Positions 17,535-26,452 of a stretch of 64,000 nucleotides of DNA are shown here, piece by piece. This DNA comes from a bacterium (GTDB lineage: Bacteria > Desulfobacterota > Deferrisomatia > Deferrisomatales > Deferrisomataceae), in NCBI GenBank assembly GCA_027021615.1, contig JALUTY010000017.1, positions 1 to 64,000 on the forward strand, given 5' to 3'. The notes below the pieces were generated by a model. The model made no database searches. It saw only the letters and a program-made list of their open reading frames with translations, and was not told where the DNA came from. Position 1 is the first letter of the stretch; every line of letters starts with the position of its first letter. Position numbers and translations under genes: made by a program.

Positions 17535-17947
17535 TCGAGACGACCTACCGGGTGATCTACGGCGACACCGACAACATGGGGGTGATGTACTACGGCACGT
17601 ACCTGCGGCTGTTTGAGATCGGTCGCAACGAGTACATGCGCGCCCGGGGCCTCACCTACCGCGAGGTGGAGGCCCGGGGCATCCAGCTCCCCGTGACCGA
17701 GGCGGCGTGCCGGTACCTGAGGCCCGCCCGATACGACGATCTGGTCATCATTGCCACCGCCGTGGTCTACGCCCGGGGCGCCCGCGTGCGGTTCGCCTAC
17801 CAGATCCGAGACGAGGTGGGTACGGTGTTGGCCCAGGGGCACACCGAGCACGGCAGCCTCGGCCCCACAGGCCGACCCACCCGGCTGTCAGCCGACGTGG
17901 TGGAGGCCCTGGCCCCGGGCGAAAATCCGTTTCACCCGGAGCGGTGA
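17528..17947 (+). CDS. Acyl-CoA thioesterase, YbgC/FadM (4HBT) family
   Basis: Encodes 139 aa of the hotdog fold. The motif YRVIYGDTDNMGVMYYGTYLR (with a break, residues ~7-27) contains the catalytic aspartate of the DxDxxGxxxxxxY signature. These small enzymes hydrolyse short or aromatic acyl-CoA thioesters. The GTG start overlaps the previous stop, and GGGAGGG lies just upstream. It precedes a fused acyltransferase-hydrolase, so a role in lipid or acyl turnover is plausible. Confidence 0.9.
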   Translation: MVIETTYRVIYGDTDNMGVMYYGTYLRLFEIGRNEYMRARGLTYREVEARGIQLPVTEAACRYLRPARYDDLVIIATAVVYARGARVRFAYQIRDEVGTVLAQGHTEHGSLGPTGRPTRLSADVVEALAPGENPFHPER

Positions 17948-17981
17948 CCCGCCGTGCGCCGGGCATCCCGAGGGTGAGCCC

Positions 17982-20231
17982 ATGCCCGAGCCCTTTCCCC
18001 CCGACATCGAGAACGCGGCCTACGACTGGACCGCCCGGCTCCTGGGCGTTCTCGAGCGGGTTCTGCGGCTTCGGATCCGGCTGAACGGGGACCCCGGGGT
18101 GATGGAGGCGGGGGACATCTACGTTTTCAACCACTTCGCCCGGGTCGAGACCTTCATCCCCCCCTACCTGATCCACCGCCACACCGGGGCCCACTGCCGC
18201 ACGGTGGCCGCGGCCGAGCTGGTCCGGTCCACCGGTCCCCTGGGGCGGTACCTGGCCGCGCTTGGCGCGGTGCCCAACGACCAGGAAGGGCTGCTGGCAT
18301 TCCTGGCTGCCGAGGTGATCCGGGGCCACCGGGTGGTGGTGTTCCCGGAGGGCGGCATGGTCAAGGACCGCCGGGTCCTGGACGAGGGCGGCCGGTACCG
18401 GGTGTACTCCCGTACCACCCGGGAGCGGCGCAAACACCACACCGGCGCCGCCGTGCTCGCCCTGGCCGTGGCCGCGTTCCGTCGGGCCGTGCGCCAAGCC
18501 GAGGCCCGGGGCGAGACCGGTCGGATCGAGGCGTGGGCCGAGCGCCTAAGCCTGCCCAGTCCGGGGGCCCTCCTGGCCGATTCCCAGCGGCCCACGATGA
18601 TCGTGCCGGCCAACATCACCTTCTACCCCATGCGGGTGTCCGAGAACCTGCTGGAGTGGGCGGCCCACCGGTTCGTGCACGGGCTGAGCCCTCGCCTGGC
18701 CGAGGAGCTGAGAATCGAGGGCAATCTGCTCCTGCGTGACACGGACATGGACGTGCGCCTGGCCCCCCCGATCCAGGTGGAAGCGCTCCTGACCCCGTGG
18801 GACCGGGCCCTGGCCCGGATCGCCGCGACCGACCCCGAGGGTCCCGAGGACTTCCTGGGCCGGGGCGCCGGCATCGGTCGGCTCTGGGGCCGGCGTCGAC
18901 GACGCCTGTCGCTGCGGATCCGAGACCGGTACATGGTGGCGATGTACCAAGCGGTCACCGTGAACCTGTGTCATCTGGCCTCGCGGATCGTCCAGCGATG
19001 GGTCGAGGAGGGGGAGACCGAGGTTCCCGTCGATCGGCTCCACCGGGCCCTGTACCGAGCGATCAAGGCGGTCCAGGCCGAACCCGACGTCTACCGCCAC
19101 GAGAGCGTGGACCATCCCGACGAGTACGCCGGGCTCCTCGGGGGCTCCTGCCCGGGGCTGGAGACGTTCACCACCACCGCCTCGGCGGCCGGCCTGATCG
19201 AGAGGGATGAGGGCTCCTATCGGTTCTCGGGCAAGCTCTGCCAGGAGTTCGGGCTGGACGAGATCCGCTTGGAGAACCCCGTGGCCGTGTACGCCAACGA
19301 GGTGGCGCCCTTGCCCGGAGTCCGGCGGGCCGTGGACACCGCTCTCGCGGCCCTCGACCGTCCCGACCCGTTCGGATGGCTGCGGGCCCGGTTCGACGAC
19401 GAGGAGCGCCTGTACGCCCTGGACAGGGCGTCGTTTTGCCGGCCCGACACGGACGAGATCACCCGGGTCGAGGGGATCAAGGCCCAGGGGGAGCCGTACC
19501 TCATGGTCCCTGCGGAGCCCCGAATGCCAGCCGTGCTGCTGGTGCACGGGTTCACGGCCTCGCCGGCGGAGCTCCGACCGTTCGGCGAGAGGCTGCTCTC
19601 CCTCGGCTACCCGGTGCTCGGGATCCGGCTGCGCGGACACGGCACCTCGCCCTGGGACCTAAGGGAACGGACCTGGGAGGAGTGGCTGGGCTCGGTGCGG
19701 CGGGGGTTCGAGGCCCTCCGGGAGGCGTGGGACCGGGTGGCGGTGGTGGGGTTCTCGGCCGGGGGGCTCCTGGCCCTCAGGCTCGCGGCCGAACGGCCCC
19801 GCGAACTCGACCGGGTGGCGGCGGTGGCCGCCCCGGTTCGGGTGCGGGACCGGGGCATGCGCCTCGTGCCCCTCGTGCACGGGGCCAACGTGGTGGCCCA
19901 CACCCTGGGGGCCCCCGACCTGATGCGGTTCCACCGGTCCTCGCCCGAGCACCCCGAGATCAACTACATCCACGTCCCGGTGAAGGCCCTGTACGAGCTG
20001 GGCCGGCTGATCGACGACACCCTGGGCCGGCTCGGAGACGTGGCCTGCCCCGTGCTGCTCGTGCAGGGGAGCGAGGACCCCACCGTGGACCCGGAGAGCG
20101 GCGAGATCCTCTACGAGCACATCCCGGTCCGGGACAAGGCCCTGGTGCTGATCCCATCGGACCGCCACGGCATCCTGCGCGAGGACATCGGCGACACCCA
20201 GGGCCGGGTGATCCGGTTCTTGGGGGGGTAG
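17982..20231 (+). CDS. Fusion of PlsC-like acyltransferase and alpha/beta hydrolase
   Basis: Encodes 749 aa. The N-terminal ~400 residues hold glycerol-phosphate-acyltransferase-like motifs: NHFARVETFIPPYL (NHx4E variant, residues ~46-60) and VFPEGGMVKDRR (~120-132). The C-terminal ~240 residues are an alpha/beta hydrolase: LLVHGFTASPAELRPFGERL, nucleophile elbow GFSAGG, an acidic GSEDPTVDPES and SDRHGIL for the histidine. The lid region resembles carboxylesterases/monoacylglycerol lipases. So one chain could both attach and remove acyl groups, or transfer them in sequence. No signal peptide is seen. It begins 34 bp after the thioesterase. The substrate is unknown. Confidence 0.82.
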   Translation: MPEPFPPDIENAAYDWTARLLGVLERVLRLRIRLNGDPGVMEAGDIYVFNHFARVETFIPPYLIHRHTGAHCRTVAAAELVRSTGPLGRYLAALGAVPNDQEGLLAFLAAEVIRGHRVVVFPEGGMVKDRRVLDEGGRYRVYSRTTRERRKHHTGAAVLALAVAAFRRAVRQAEARGETGRIEAWAERLSLPSPGALLADSQRPTMIVPANITFYPMRVSENLLEWAAHRFVHGLSPRLAEELRIEGNLLLRDTDMDVRLAPPIQVEALLTPWDRALARIAATDPEGPEDFLGRGAGIGRLWGRRRRRLSLRIRDRYMVAMYQAVTVNLCHLASRIVQRWVEEGETEVPVDRLHRALYRAIKAVQAEPDVYRHESVDHPDEYAGLLGGSCPGLETFTTTASAAGLIERDEGSYRFSGKLCQEFGLDEIRLENPVAVYANEVAPLPGVRRAVDTALAALDRPDPFGWLRARFDDEERLYALDRASFCRPDTDEITRVEGIKAQGEPYLMVPAEPRMPAVLLVHGFTASPAELRPFGERLLSLGYPVLGIRLRGHGTSPWDLRERTWEEWLGSVRRGFEALREAWDRVAVVGFSAGGLLALRLAAERPRELDRVAAVAAPVRVRDRGMRLVPLVHGANVVAHTLGAPDLMRFHRSSPEHPEINYIHVPVKALYELGRLIDDTLGRLGDVACPVLLVQGSEDPTVDPESGEILYEHIPVRDKALVLIPSDRHGILREDIGDTQGRVIRFLGG

Positions 20232-20238
20232 TCGCAGA

Positions 20239-20661
20239 TCACACGTCGAACACCACCCGGACCCGCCACTCACCCGTTTTCGGATCGGGCCCCCACAGCA
20301 GGTCGTGGTAGGTGGCGGCCTTGACCTCCAGATCGAACGCGTGGCGAGCGGGGTCCCGGGGCTCACCCCGGGCCGCGCCGCGGAACACAGAGCCCCGGGC
20401 CGAGGTCACCTCCACCCGCGCCGGCATCCAGCCGCGCACGTTCACCCGGTACAGGAGCTCGTTCAGGAACCCCACCAGGGCCTCGGCAGGGTCGAACCCC
20501 TCCACCGCCAGGCCCACCCCCTCCCGCTCGCCGACCCGCGCCGGATCCGTGATCTGGTGCAGGAGCCCCTCACACAGGGCCTCCAGGGCACGTTCGGGGG
20601 TGCCTCCCCACGCCTCGATGGCCAGGTCGGCCGTGTGGTCCAAGGTGTGCCACGTGCCCAT
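20239..20661 (-). CDS. Archease
   Basis: Encodes 140 aa, starting GTWHTLDHTADLAIEAWG, with GFLNELLYRVNVRG and HAFDLEVKAATYHDL as the conserved archease blocks and acidic Ca-binding residues. Archease activates RtcB RNA ligase for guanylylation and multiple turnover in tRNA splicing and RNA repair. RtcB itself is not in this window. The gene is convergent with the acyltransferase fusion (7 bp apart). Confidence 0.92.
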   Translation of the reverse strand: MGTWHTLDHTADLAIEAWGGTPERALEALCEGLLHQITDPARVGEREGVGLAVEGFDPAEALVGFLNELLYRVNVRGWMPARVEVTSARGSVFRGAARGEPRDPARHAFDLEVKAATYHDLLWGPDPKTGEWRVRVVFDV

Positions 20662-20673
20662 CGGATCTCCTTT

Positions 20674-20760
20674 GACTTCGGTCGTTGGTGGTTGGTCGTT
20701 GGTCTGGGGCCTTCGGCCCGCTGGATGCTAGGAGGCTAGGACGCTGGGAGGCTGGGAGGT
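20674..20760 (+). repeat. Modular repeat MR
   Basis: GACTTCGGTC with a 7-base-period array (GTCGTTG, GTGGTTG, GTCGTTG, GTCTGGG), the GGGGCCTTCGGCCCGCTGG hairpin, then 8-base units (GCTAGGAG, GCTAGGAC, GCTGGGAG, GCTGGGAG). It is followed at 20769-20791 by the palindrome TTGTCGCCGGGTCGACAA, also seen at the end of iorB. Confidence 0.8.
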
Positions 20761-20872
20761 GACGTGTCTATTTTGTCGCCGGGTCGACAATAGGGAACCT
20801 TCGGCCGGCTGGGCCCGCCGAGCTTGTTCCCGATGCCGGGACCTGCTAGCCTCGCGGCCCCGCGAGGAGCCC

Positions 20873-22213
20873 ATGACACCCAACCCCCACCAGGATCTCA
20901 CCGCTCGGCGCATCGCGGCCTTTTGGGCCCCGCTCGCGGCCACCTGGGTCATGATGAGCGTGGAGGGCCCGTTCCTGGCCGCCGTGGTGGCCCGGTTGCC
21001 CGCGTCCAAGGAGAACCTGGCGGCCTTCGGGGTGGCGTTCTCCCTGGCCCTGGTGTTCGAGGCGCCGGTGATCATGCTGATGGCCGCCGTGACCGCCCTG
21101 GCCCGGGACGGCATCTCCACCGAGCGGCTGCGGCGGTTCAGCTACGCCCTCTCGGTCGGCGTGACCGTGGTCATGGCGGTAGCCGTCATCCCCCCGGTGT
21201 TCCGGGTGCTCGCCGGGCCGGTGCTGGGCCTGCCCGAGGGCGTCGCCCGGCTGACCCACCCCGCCCTCGTGCTCCTCCTGCCCTGGCCCGGGGTCATCGG
21301 GTACCGAAGGTTCCTCCAGGGGGTGCTCATCCGCACGGGCCGCACCCGCCGGGTGGGCACCGGCACGGCGGTGCGGTTGGCCGGCATGGCCGCCACCGCC
21401 CTGGTGCTGGCCCCCACGGGACTGGCCGGGGCGCTGGTCGGCACCGCGGCCCTGTGCGCCGGGGTGGTGGCCGAGGCCGCCGCGGTGCGGGCCATGACCG
21501 GCGGCAGCCTGCGAGAGCTTCGTGCCACGGCCGAGCAGGCGCCCGCCCCCTCGTATCGACAGATCGCCCGATTCTATGCGCCCCTGGCCCTGAGCACCCT
21601 GCTGACCCTGGCCGTGCACCCCACCGTGACCTTCTTTCTGGCCCGGGCCCGGGAGCCGGTGGGCAGCCTCGCCGTGTTCCCGGTGGTGCGCTCCCTGGTG
21701 TTCCTGTTCAGCTGCCTCGGCCTCTCGTTCCAGGAGGTGGCCATCGCCCTGATGGGCGAACGCTGGGAGGGGTACCGGCCGCTGCGGCGGTTCGCCCTGG
21801 GCCTGGCCCTGGCCACCTCGGCCGGGCTCGGCCTGGTGGCCTTGACCCCTCTGGGCCGGGTCTGGTTCCAAGACGTTTCCGGCCTCCGGCCCGACCTCGT
21901 GGCCCTGGCCATCCTGCCCGCGGCCCTGCTTGTGCCCGTGCCGGCGCTTACGGTGATGCTCTCGTTCCTGCGGGCCGCGTTTGTGCACGCGGGCCGCACC
22001 GGCCCGATCACCGGCTCCACCGCCGTGGAGGTGACCGCCATTGCGACGGCTCTGGCCGTCGGCATCGCCGGGTTCGACTGGGTCGGCGTGGTGGCCGGCG
22101 CGGCAGCCCTGGACGTGGGCCGGGGGACCTCGGCCCTGGTGCTCGCCTGGGCCGCCCGGCGGCTGTGGACAGCGCGGGACCATGCCGCTATCCTAACTGA
22201 AAAGCTCCCGTAA
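20873..22213 (+). CDS. MATE/MOP-superfamily-like multi-pass membrane protein
   Basis: Encodes 446 aa with about 12 hydrophobic segments distributed throughout and charged short loops. The fold and composition resemble flippases/MATE exporters (two six-helix halves, starting with IAAFWAPLAATWVMMSVEGPFLA). No diagnostic motif fixes the substrate; lipid, polysaccharide precursor or drug are all possible. GAGGAG precedes the ATG at 20873. It is followed after 16 bp by an amidohydrolase and a LolA-like protein on the same strand, probably an operon. Confidence 0.75.
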   Translation: MTPNPHQDLTARRIAAFWAPLAATWVMMSVEGPFLAAVVARLPASKENLAAFGVAFSLALVFEAPVIMLMAAVTALARDGISTERLRRFSYALSVGVTVVMAVAVIPPVFRVLAGPVLGLPEGVARLTHPALVLLLPWPGVIGYRRFLQGVLIRTGRTRRVGTGTAVRLAGMAATALVLAPTGLAGALVGTAALCAGVVAEAAAVRAMTGGSLRELRATAEQAPAPSYRQIARFYAPLALSTLLTLAVHPTVTFFLARAREPVGSLAVFPVVRSLVFLFSCLGLSFQEVAIALMGERWEGYRPLRRFALGLALATSAGLGLVALTPLGRVWFQDVSGLRPDLVALAILPAALLVPVPALTVMLSFLRAAFVHAGRTGPITGSTAVEVTAIATALAVGIAGFDWVGVVAGAAALDVGRGTSALVLAWAARRLWTARDHAAILTEKLP

Positions 22214-22229
22214 CGCCGAGACCCCCTCG

Positions 22230-23084
22230 ATGATCCTCGACGCCCACACCCACATCGCCCCACCCGAGCTTCGGCAGGACCGCCGCTCCTTCTTCGCCGG
22301 CGAACCGGACTTCGAGGTGCTGTACCGGGACCCCAAGGCCCGCCTGATCGGGGCCACCGACCTGGTGGAGTACCTGGACGCCAACCGCATCCAGGCCGCC
22401 TGCTCCTTCGGGTTCCCGTGGAACGACGACGGAAAGACCCGTCTGTGCGACGACTACGTGCTCGACGCGGCGTCCCGGTACCCGGGCCGGATCGTGCCGT
22501 TCGCCTGCGTGAACCCCCTGCGGGGCCGGCAGGCGGTGCGAGAGGCCGAGCGGTGCCTGTCGGCCGGAGCCCGGGGGCTCGGGGAGATCGCCACGTACGG
22601 GGCCGGGCTGGGGCCCGAGGTGCGCTCGGGTCTCGCGCCCCTGGCCGAGCTGGCGGCCGAGGCCGGGGTGCCGGTGCTGCTCCACACCAACGAGGCCGTC
22701 GGACACTCGTACCCGGGCAAGGCCCCGATGAGCCTGGAGGAGATCTACCGGCTGGTGCGCAGGCACCCCCGGACCCGGTGGATCCTGGCCCACTGGGGCG
22801 GGGGCCTGTTCGTGTACCACCTGCTGCGGCGCGAGGCCGACGACGTGCTGGCCAACGTGTGGTACGACACCGCCGCCGGCCCGTTCCTGTACAAGCCCGA
22901 CGTGTTCCGCCGGTTCCTGAACATCGCGGGCGCCGACCGGCTCGTGTTCGGGAGCGACTACCCCCTGCTGGGGCTCCCCCGGTACCTGCGCGAGATGGAC
23001 GCGGCCGGCGTGCGGGGACCCGAGCGCGAGGCCGTGCTGGGCGGGAACCTGGCCCGGCTGCTGGGCCTGGGGGAGGGAGCATGA
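22230..23084 (+). CDS. Amidohydrolase-2 family metal-dependent hydrolase
   Basis: Encodes 284 aa. The N-terminal DAHTHIAPPEL provides the HxH metal motif; HTNEAVG, LAHWGGG and VFGSDYPLLGL provide the later metal-binding histidine and aspartate of the TIM-barrel amidohydrolase_2 (PF04909) family, which contains decarboxylases and lactonases. The reaction is not evident. The stop overlaps the start of the next gene (ATGATG), so they are translationally coupled. Confidence 0.88.
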   Translation: MILDAHTHIAPPELRQDRRSFFAGEPDFEVLYRDPKARLIGATDLVEYLDANRIQAACSFGFPWNDDGKTRLCDDYVLDAASRYPGRIVPFACVNPLRGRQAVREAERCLSAGARGLGEIATYGAGLGPEVRSGLAPLAELAAEAGVPVLLHTNEAVGHSYPGKAPMSLEEIYRLVRRHPRTRWILAHWGGGLFVYHLLRREADDVLANVWYDTAAGPFLYKPDVFRRFLNIAGADRLVFGSDYPLLGLPRYLREMDAAGVRGPEREAVLGGNLARLLGLGEGA

Positions 23085-23818
23085 TGCGCGCCACGGTGCT
23101 CGCCCTAGCGCTCGCCCTGGCGGTTCCGGCATGGGGTGGAGGGTTTTCGGCCCTGCTGGACTCGGTGGTAGAAGCCTACGGCGGCCCCCGGGCCGCCGCC
23201 CGGCTCGAGGCGTTCCGGGCCGAGGCCGAGATCACGGCTCGGATGCGGGGCATGCGGGGCCGCATGGTCCGGGAGTTCCTGGCCCCGGACCGGCTGCGGG
23301 TCGAGATCACCTATCCCCGGTCCACCGAGGTGCGCGTCCTGAACGGCGACCGGGGATGGCGGGGCGACGCGGGCCGGCTCCAGCGGGTGGAGGGGCTGCC
23401 CTTGCTCGCCATGCGCTACCAGCTCCTGCGCTCGACCGTTCCCTGGGTGTTCACGGCCCACCGCCGCCTGCTGGAGGACCGGGGCACCCGCCGCCGCAAC
23501 GGGGTGGACTACCGGCTGGTGGGTCTGCCCTGGAGCATGGGGCTGGATCTCGTCTACTGGATCGACCCTGTCACCCGCAGGGTGGACCGGGTGGAGGGCA
23601 CCCTGCGGGCCCGGGGCGGCGCAGCCCCCTTCGCCACCGAGTACTCGGACTTCCGCCGGCTGGACGGGGTGCTCGTGCCGTTCCACGAGGAGAACTACGC
23701 CAGCGGCCGCCATACCGGCACCACCCGGCTCGTGTCCGTGCGCTTCGGCACCCAGGGCCTGGGGCCGTTCGACCCCACCCGGGACGCGGGGGGACACCGC
23801 TATGACTCCGGTGACTAA
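23081..23818 (+). CDS. LolA-fold outer-membrane lipoprotein-sorting-like protein
   Basis: Encodes 245 aa with an N-terminal signal peptide (MMRATVLALALALAVPAWGG). The mature part resembles periplasmic LolA-like domains: a repeated beta pattern with REFLAPDRLRVEI, LNGDRGWRGDAG and YSDFRRLDGVLVPF. Such proteins shuttle hydrophobic molecules, often lipoproteins or lipids, across the periplasm. Co-location with a flippase-like membrane protein fits an envelope lipid transport role, which is inference. Confidence 0.75.
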   Translation: MMRATVLALALALAVPAWGGGFSALLDSVVEAYGGPRAAARLEAFRAEAEITARMRGMRGRMVREFLAPDRLRVEITYPRSTEVRVLNGDRGWRGDAGRLQRVEGLPLLAMRYQLLRSTVPWVFTAHRRLLEDRGTRRRNGVDYRLVGLPWSMGLDLVYWIDPVTRRVDRVEGTLRARGGAAPFATEYSDFRRLDGVLVPFHEENYASGRHTGTTRLVSVRFGTQGLGPFDPTRDAGGHRYDSGD

Positions 23819-23833
23819 ATAGACGCGCTTGGG

Positions 23834-23866
23834 CGCGTGGGGCCAGCGGGAGCGCCGGGCGTGGCT
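23834..23866 (+). repeat. PE1 left end, isolated
   Basis: GCGTGGGGCCAGCGGGAG and the following GCGCCGGGCGTGGCTC match the left end of PE1 copy a. The rest of the element is missing. Confidence 0.55.
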
Positions 23867-23919
23867 CTTACCGTCGCTGCATCCGGCACTCCGTCTACAC
23901 GAGGCAAAAGGAGAGGGCG

Positions 23920-24699
23920 GTGCTCGAGCCTGGGTGGCAATCGTGGGCGGAAGCGGTCTTCCGGCGCCGGTCCAGGAGGCGTTTCGTACCGAATCCAGTG
24001 GCTCCAGAGGCTTTGGCCCGGCTGGAGAGCGTGTGCCGGGGCTTTCGCCCCTTCGGCCGGGCTCGGGCCGTGCTCGTCCGCGAGGCCCCTCCGGAGCTGT
24101 TCCGGGGTATCGTGGGGGCCTACGGCCGGGTGAAAGGAGCCCCCCACTGCCTGGTGATGATAGGCCCGAAGGGCGCGGCCGCAGAGGTCGGGTATGTAGG
24201 CGAGGCTGCCGTGTTGGAGACCACGGCCCTGGGGCTCGGCAGCTGCTGGGTGGGAGGCCTGTTCGATCCGGATCGCGCCCGGGCCCTGACCGATCTGACC
24301 CCGGGGGAACGGGTGCTCGCCGTGTCCCCCGTGGGCTGGACGACGGAGAGCGAGACGTGGACGGAGCGAACCATGGCTGCCGTGGCCCAATCTCACCGGA
24401 GGAGGCCCCTCAATGTGATCGCGTCGGGCTGCGGGGCATGGCCCGCATGGGCCCGCCGGGGGGCAGAGCTAGCGCGGCTGGCGCCCTCGGCCATGAACCG
24501 CCAACCTTGGCGGTTTGCGTTCGAGGACGGCGCAGTGACCCTTATCCAGGACTCCCCCCGGGACACCTACCGCATCCCCAAGCGCCTGGACTGCGGCATC
24601 GCCATGCTCCACTTCGAGCTGGGCGCCCGGCAGGCCGGGGCCACGGGCCGTTGGCAGATCCTCCCCCCTCCCCGGGTGGGGTTCTTCCGTCAGGCATGA
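23920..24699 (+). CDS. Nitroreductase-family protein
   Basis: Encodes 259 aa. GTG start with AAAAGGAGAGG upstream. The N-terminal FRRRSRRRF and the sections YVGEAAVLETTALGLGSCWVGG and APSAMNRQPWRFAF belong to the FMN nitroreductase fold; the latter is the FMN-binding SxxNxQPW motif, here shifted to residue ~190, giving the long-form arrangement seen in putative TM-nitroreductases of anaerobes. The substrate is unknown. It lies 101 bp after the LolA-like gene and is followed by a strong hairpin. Confidence 0.82.
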   Translation: MLEPGWQSWAEAVFRRRSRRRFVPNPVAPEALARLESVCRGFRPFGRARAVLVREAPPELFRGIVGAYGRVKGAPHCLVMIGPKGAAAEVGYVGEAAVLETTALGLGSCWVGGLFDPDRARALTDLTPGERVLAVSPVGWTTESETWTERTMAAVAQSHRRRPLNVIASGCGAWPAWARRGAELARLAPSAMNRQPWRFAFEDGAVTLIQDSPRDTYRIPKRLDCGIAMLHFELGARQAGATGRWQILPPPRVGFFRQA

Positions 24700-24825
24700 A
24701 GAAGGGGGTCTTGGATCCTGGTCGGTTTGGGGTTCTCCCCCCTGCCTCCATTCGAGGGTCTATGCGTCCCACGCCGGGTGAGAAAAACTGCCACCGCAAC
24801 GGCCACTCCGACGACAAAAGGCGAG

Positions 24826-24857
24826 AAGGGCCTACGGGGCGAAACCCGTAGGCCCTT
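24826..24857 (-). terminator. Terminator of tRNA-Thr
   Basis: A perfect 13-bp stem AAGGGCCTACGGG / CCCGTAGGCCCTT with a 6-base loop lies just downstream of the tRNA on the minus strand, followed by CTCGCCTTTT. It can also end transcripts from the nitroreductase side. The rest of 24700-24867 holds nothing else recognisable. Confidence 0.75.
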
Positions 24858-24867
24858 GATCGGCGGC

Positions 24868-24943
24868 TGGAGCCGGGAATCGGACTCGAACCGACGACCT
24901 GCTGATTACGAATCAGCTGCTCTACCGACTGAGCTATCCCGGC
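24868..24943 (-). tRNA. tRNA-Thr(CGU)
   Basis: The minus strand reads GCCGGGATAGCTCAGTCGG with the anticodon loop TTCGTAA (anticodon CGT in DNA), T-loop GGTTCGAGTCC and an encoded CCA. All four arms pair. It reads ACG threonine codons, which are common in this GC-rich genome. Confidence 0.95.
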
Positions 24944-25000
24944 TCGTGAAGGGGCGCTTTATAGCAGGTGGCGGCCGGCGTGTAAAGGCTCTGGCCCGGG

Positions 25001-26452
25001 TTAGCCCCTCGCGGCGTGGGCCGCCAGGGGGATCAGGTTCCCCAGGGCTGACAAGCTCTCGATCTCGTCGTCGTCGAAGGGCTCGTCGTCCTCCTCGCGG
25101 TCGGCATACAGGATCCAGGGGGGAGAGCCTCCCGACCCCAAGGGGAGGAGCGCGAAGCACCGGGCATCGAACGTTCGGGCCTCGGCCGGGGTGAGGACCC
25201 GGCGGTAGTAAGGCAGGTCACGGTCCACCACGCACAGGGGCTCCCCCTCCAGCACGCCGGCCACGGCGCCTCCGGCCTCCGGCGAGAGCTCCAGGGCATC
25301 CAGGAAGTCCGGGGTCACGTCCCCAAACCACGCGGCCGGCTCGATCCGCCCGGAACCCACCCGCAGGGCCACCAGCCGGGCCGCACCCACGATGTGGGCG
25401 GCCCGGCGCAGCACAAGGGCAGCCACGTCGGTGGCGTCCCGACATTCGAGGATGCGACCGTGGATCTCGCGGATCGCGGCCAGCTCGGCCTCTTGGCGCT
25501 CGGCCCGGCGGCGCTCGGCCTCCCGATCGGCGAACACCTCCTGGAGCCGCTGGTTCTCCTGCTCCACCCACAGGGTGTACGTCTTCAGGTCCTCCACCTG
25601 GATCTCGAAAAACCGGGCATACTCCCGCACCTTGGCCGGCACCCGAACCAGGGCGTCCAGAACCAGACCCACGGGCTTGCGCAGCATCCGGGCCATGGAG
25701 GCCGCCAGGTCCCGGTGGGGCTCGGCCCCCGCCCATAAGGGCTCGGCCAGGGCTTTGGCCACCACCACCAGGAACGCCAATCGGTCGCTCCGCTCCGCCG
25801 GGGGGGCGTGGTAGGTGCGGTGGTGGCGCGCCAGGGCTGCCTGGAGCACCTCGGGCAGCTCCCACCGGCGGGCCAGCTCAGTGCCGGTCTCCACGTGGTC
25901 CACCCCGAACGCCCGGGCTTCGGCCGTGAGCAAAGCGGGCCCCCGCAGGCCGCTCCCGTACACCCCGGCGGCCTTGTCGGGCCATCGGTGGGCCAGCACC
26001 AGCTTTCCCACGTCGTGGAGGAGCCCCGCCACGAACGCCTCCTCGGGTACGTCGTAGCGCAGAAGGTCGGCCAGCTCCTGGGCCACCACGGCCGTGCCCA
26101 CGGCGTGGGCCCAGAACCCCCGCACGATCTCCCCGCCCTTCCGGAGGCTCGAGAGCAGGTGGTAAGCCCCAATGCCCAGGGCGATAGCCCGAACCGACTC
26201 GAACCCCAGCAGCACCACGGCCCGGGACACGGTGGTTACCCGAGCGGAACTCACCGCGTACCGGGCCGAGTTGGCGACCCGGAGCACTTTCATGGTCAGG
26301 GCTTGATCTTTGAGAATCACACCGGCCAGATCGCCGGCGTTGGAGGTCGGGTCCGAGGCCACCCGCGACACCCCCACCAGCACCTGAGGCAGGCTGGGCA
26401 GCTCCTGGATCTCGTCGAGAAACACGAACCGGTCGGGGGAAGGGGCTTTCAT
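25001..26452 (-). CDS. HDOD-domain protein with C-terminal GAF-like domain
   Basis: Encodes 483 aa. Residues ~15-210 are an HDOD domain (LPSLPQVLVGVSRV, LKDQALTMKVLRVANSARY, VAGLLHDVGKLVLAHRWP). After a predicted coiled coil (~300-340, heptads with many Glu/Arg) comes a GAF-like domain (~350-480) with EIHGRILECRDATDVAALVL. HDOD proteins act in signalling, often with cyclic di-GMP or motility systems, and many are catalytically inactive. It starts inside the stop region of the upstream HDOD gene (4-base overlap) with a strong GAGGAGGGA site. Confidence 0.88.
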   Translation of the reverse strand: MKAPSPDRFVFLDEIQELPSLPQVLVGVSRVASDPTSNAGDLAGVILKDQALTMKVLRVANSARYAVSSARVTTVSRAVVLLGFESVRAIALGIGAYHLLSSLRKGGEIVRGFWAHAVGTAVVAQELADLLRYDVPEEAFVAGLLHDVGKLVLAHRWPDKAAGVYGSGLRGPALLTAEARAFGVDHVETGTELARRWELPEVLQAALARHHRTYHAPPAERSDRLAFLVVVAKALAEPLWAGAEPHRDLAASMARMLRKPVGLVLDALVRVPAKVREYARFFEIQVEDLKTYTLWVEQENQRLQEVFADREAERRRAERQEAELAAIREIHGRILECRDATDVAALVLRRAAHIVGAARLVALRVGSGRIEPAAWFGDVTPDFLDALELSPEAGGAVAGVLEGEPLCVVDRDLPYYRRVLTPAEARTFDARCFALLPLGSGGSPPWILYADREEDDEPFDDDEIESLSALGNLIPLAAHAARG

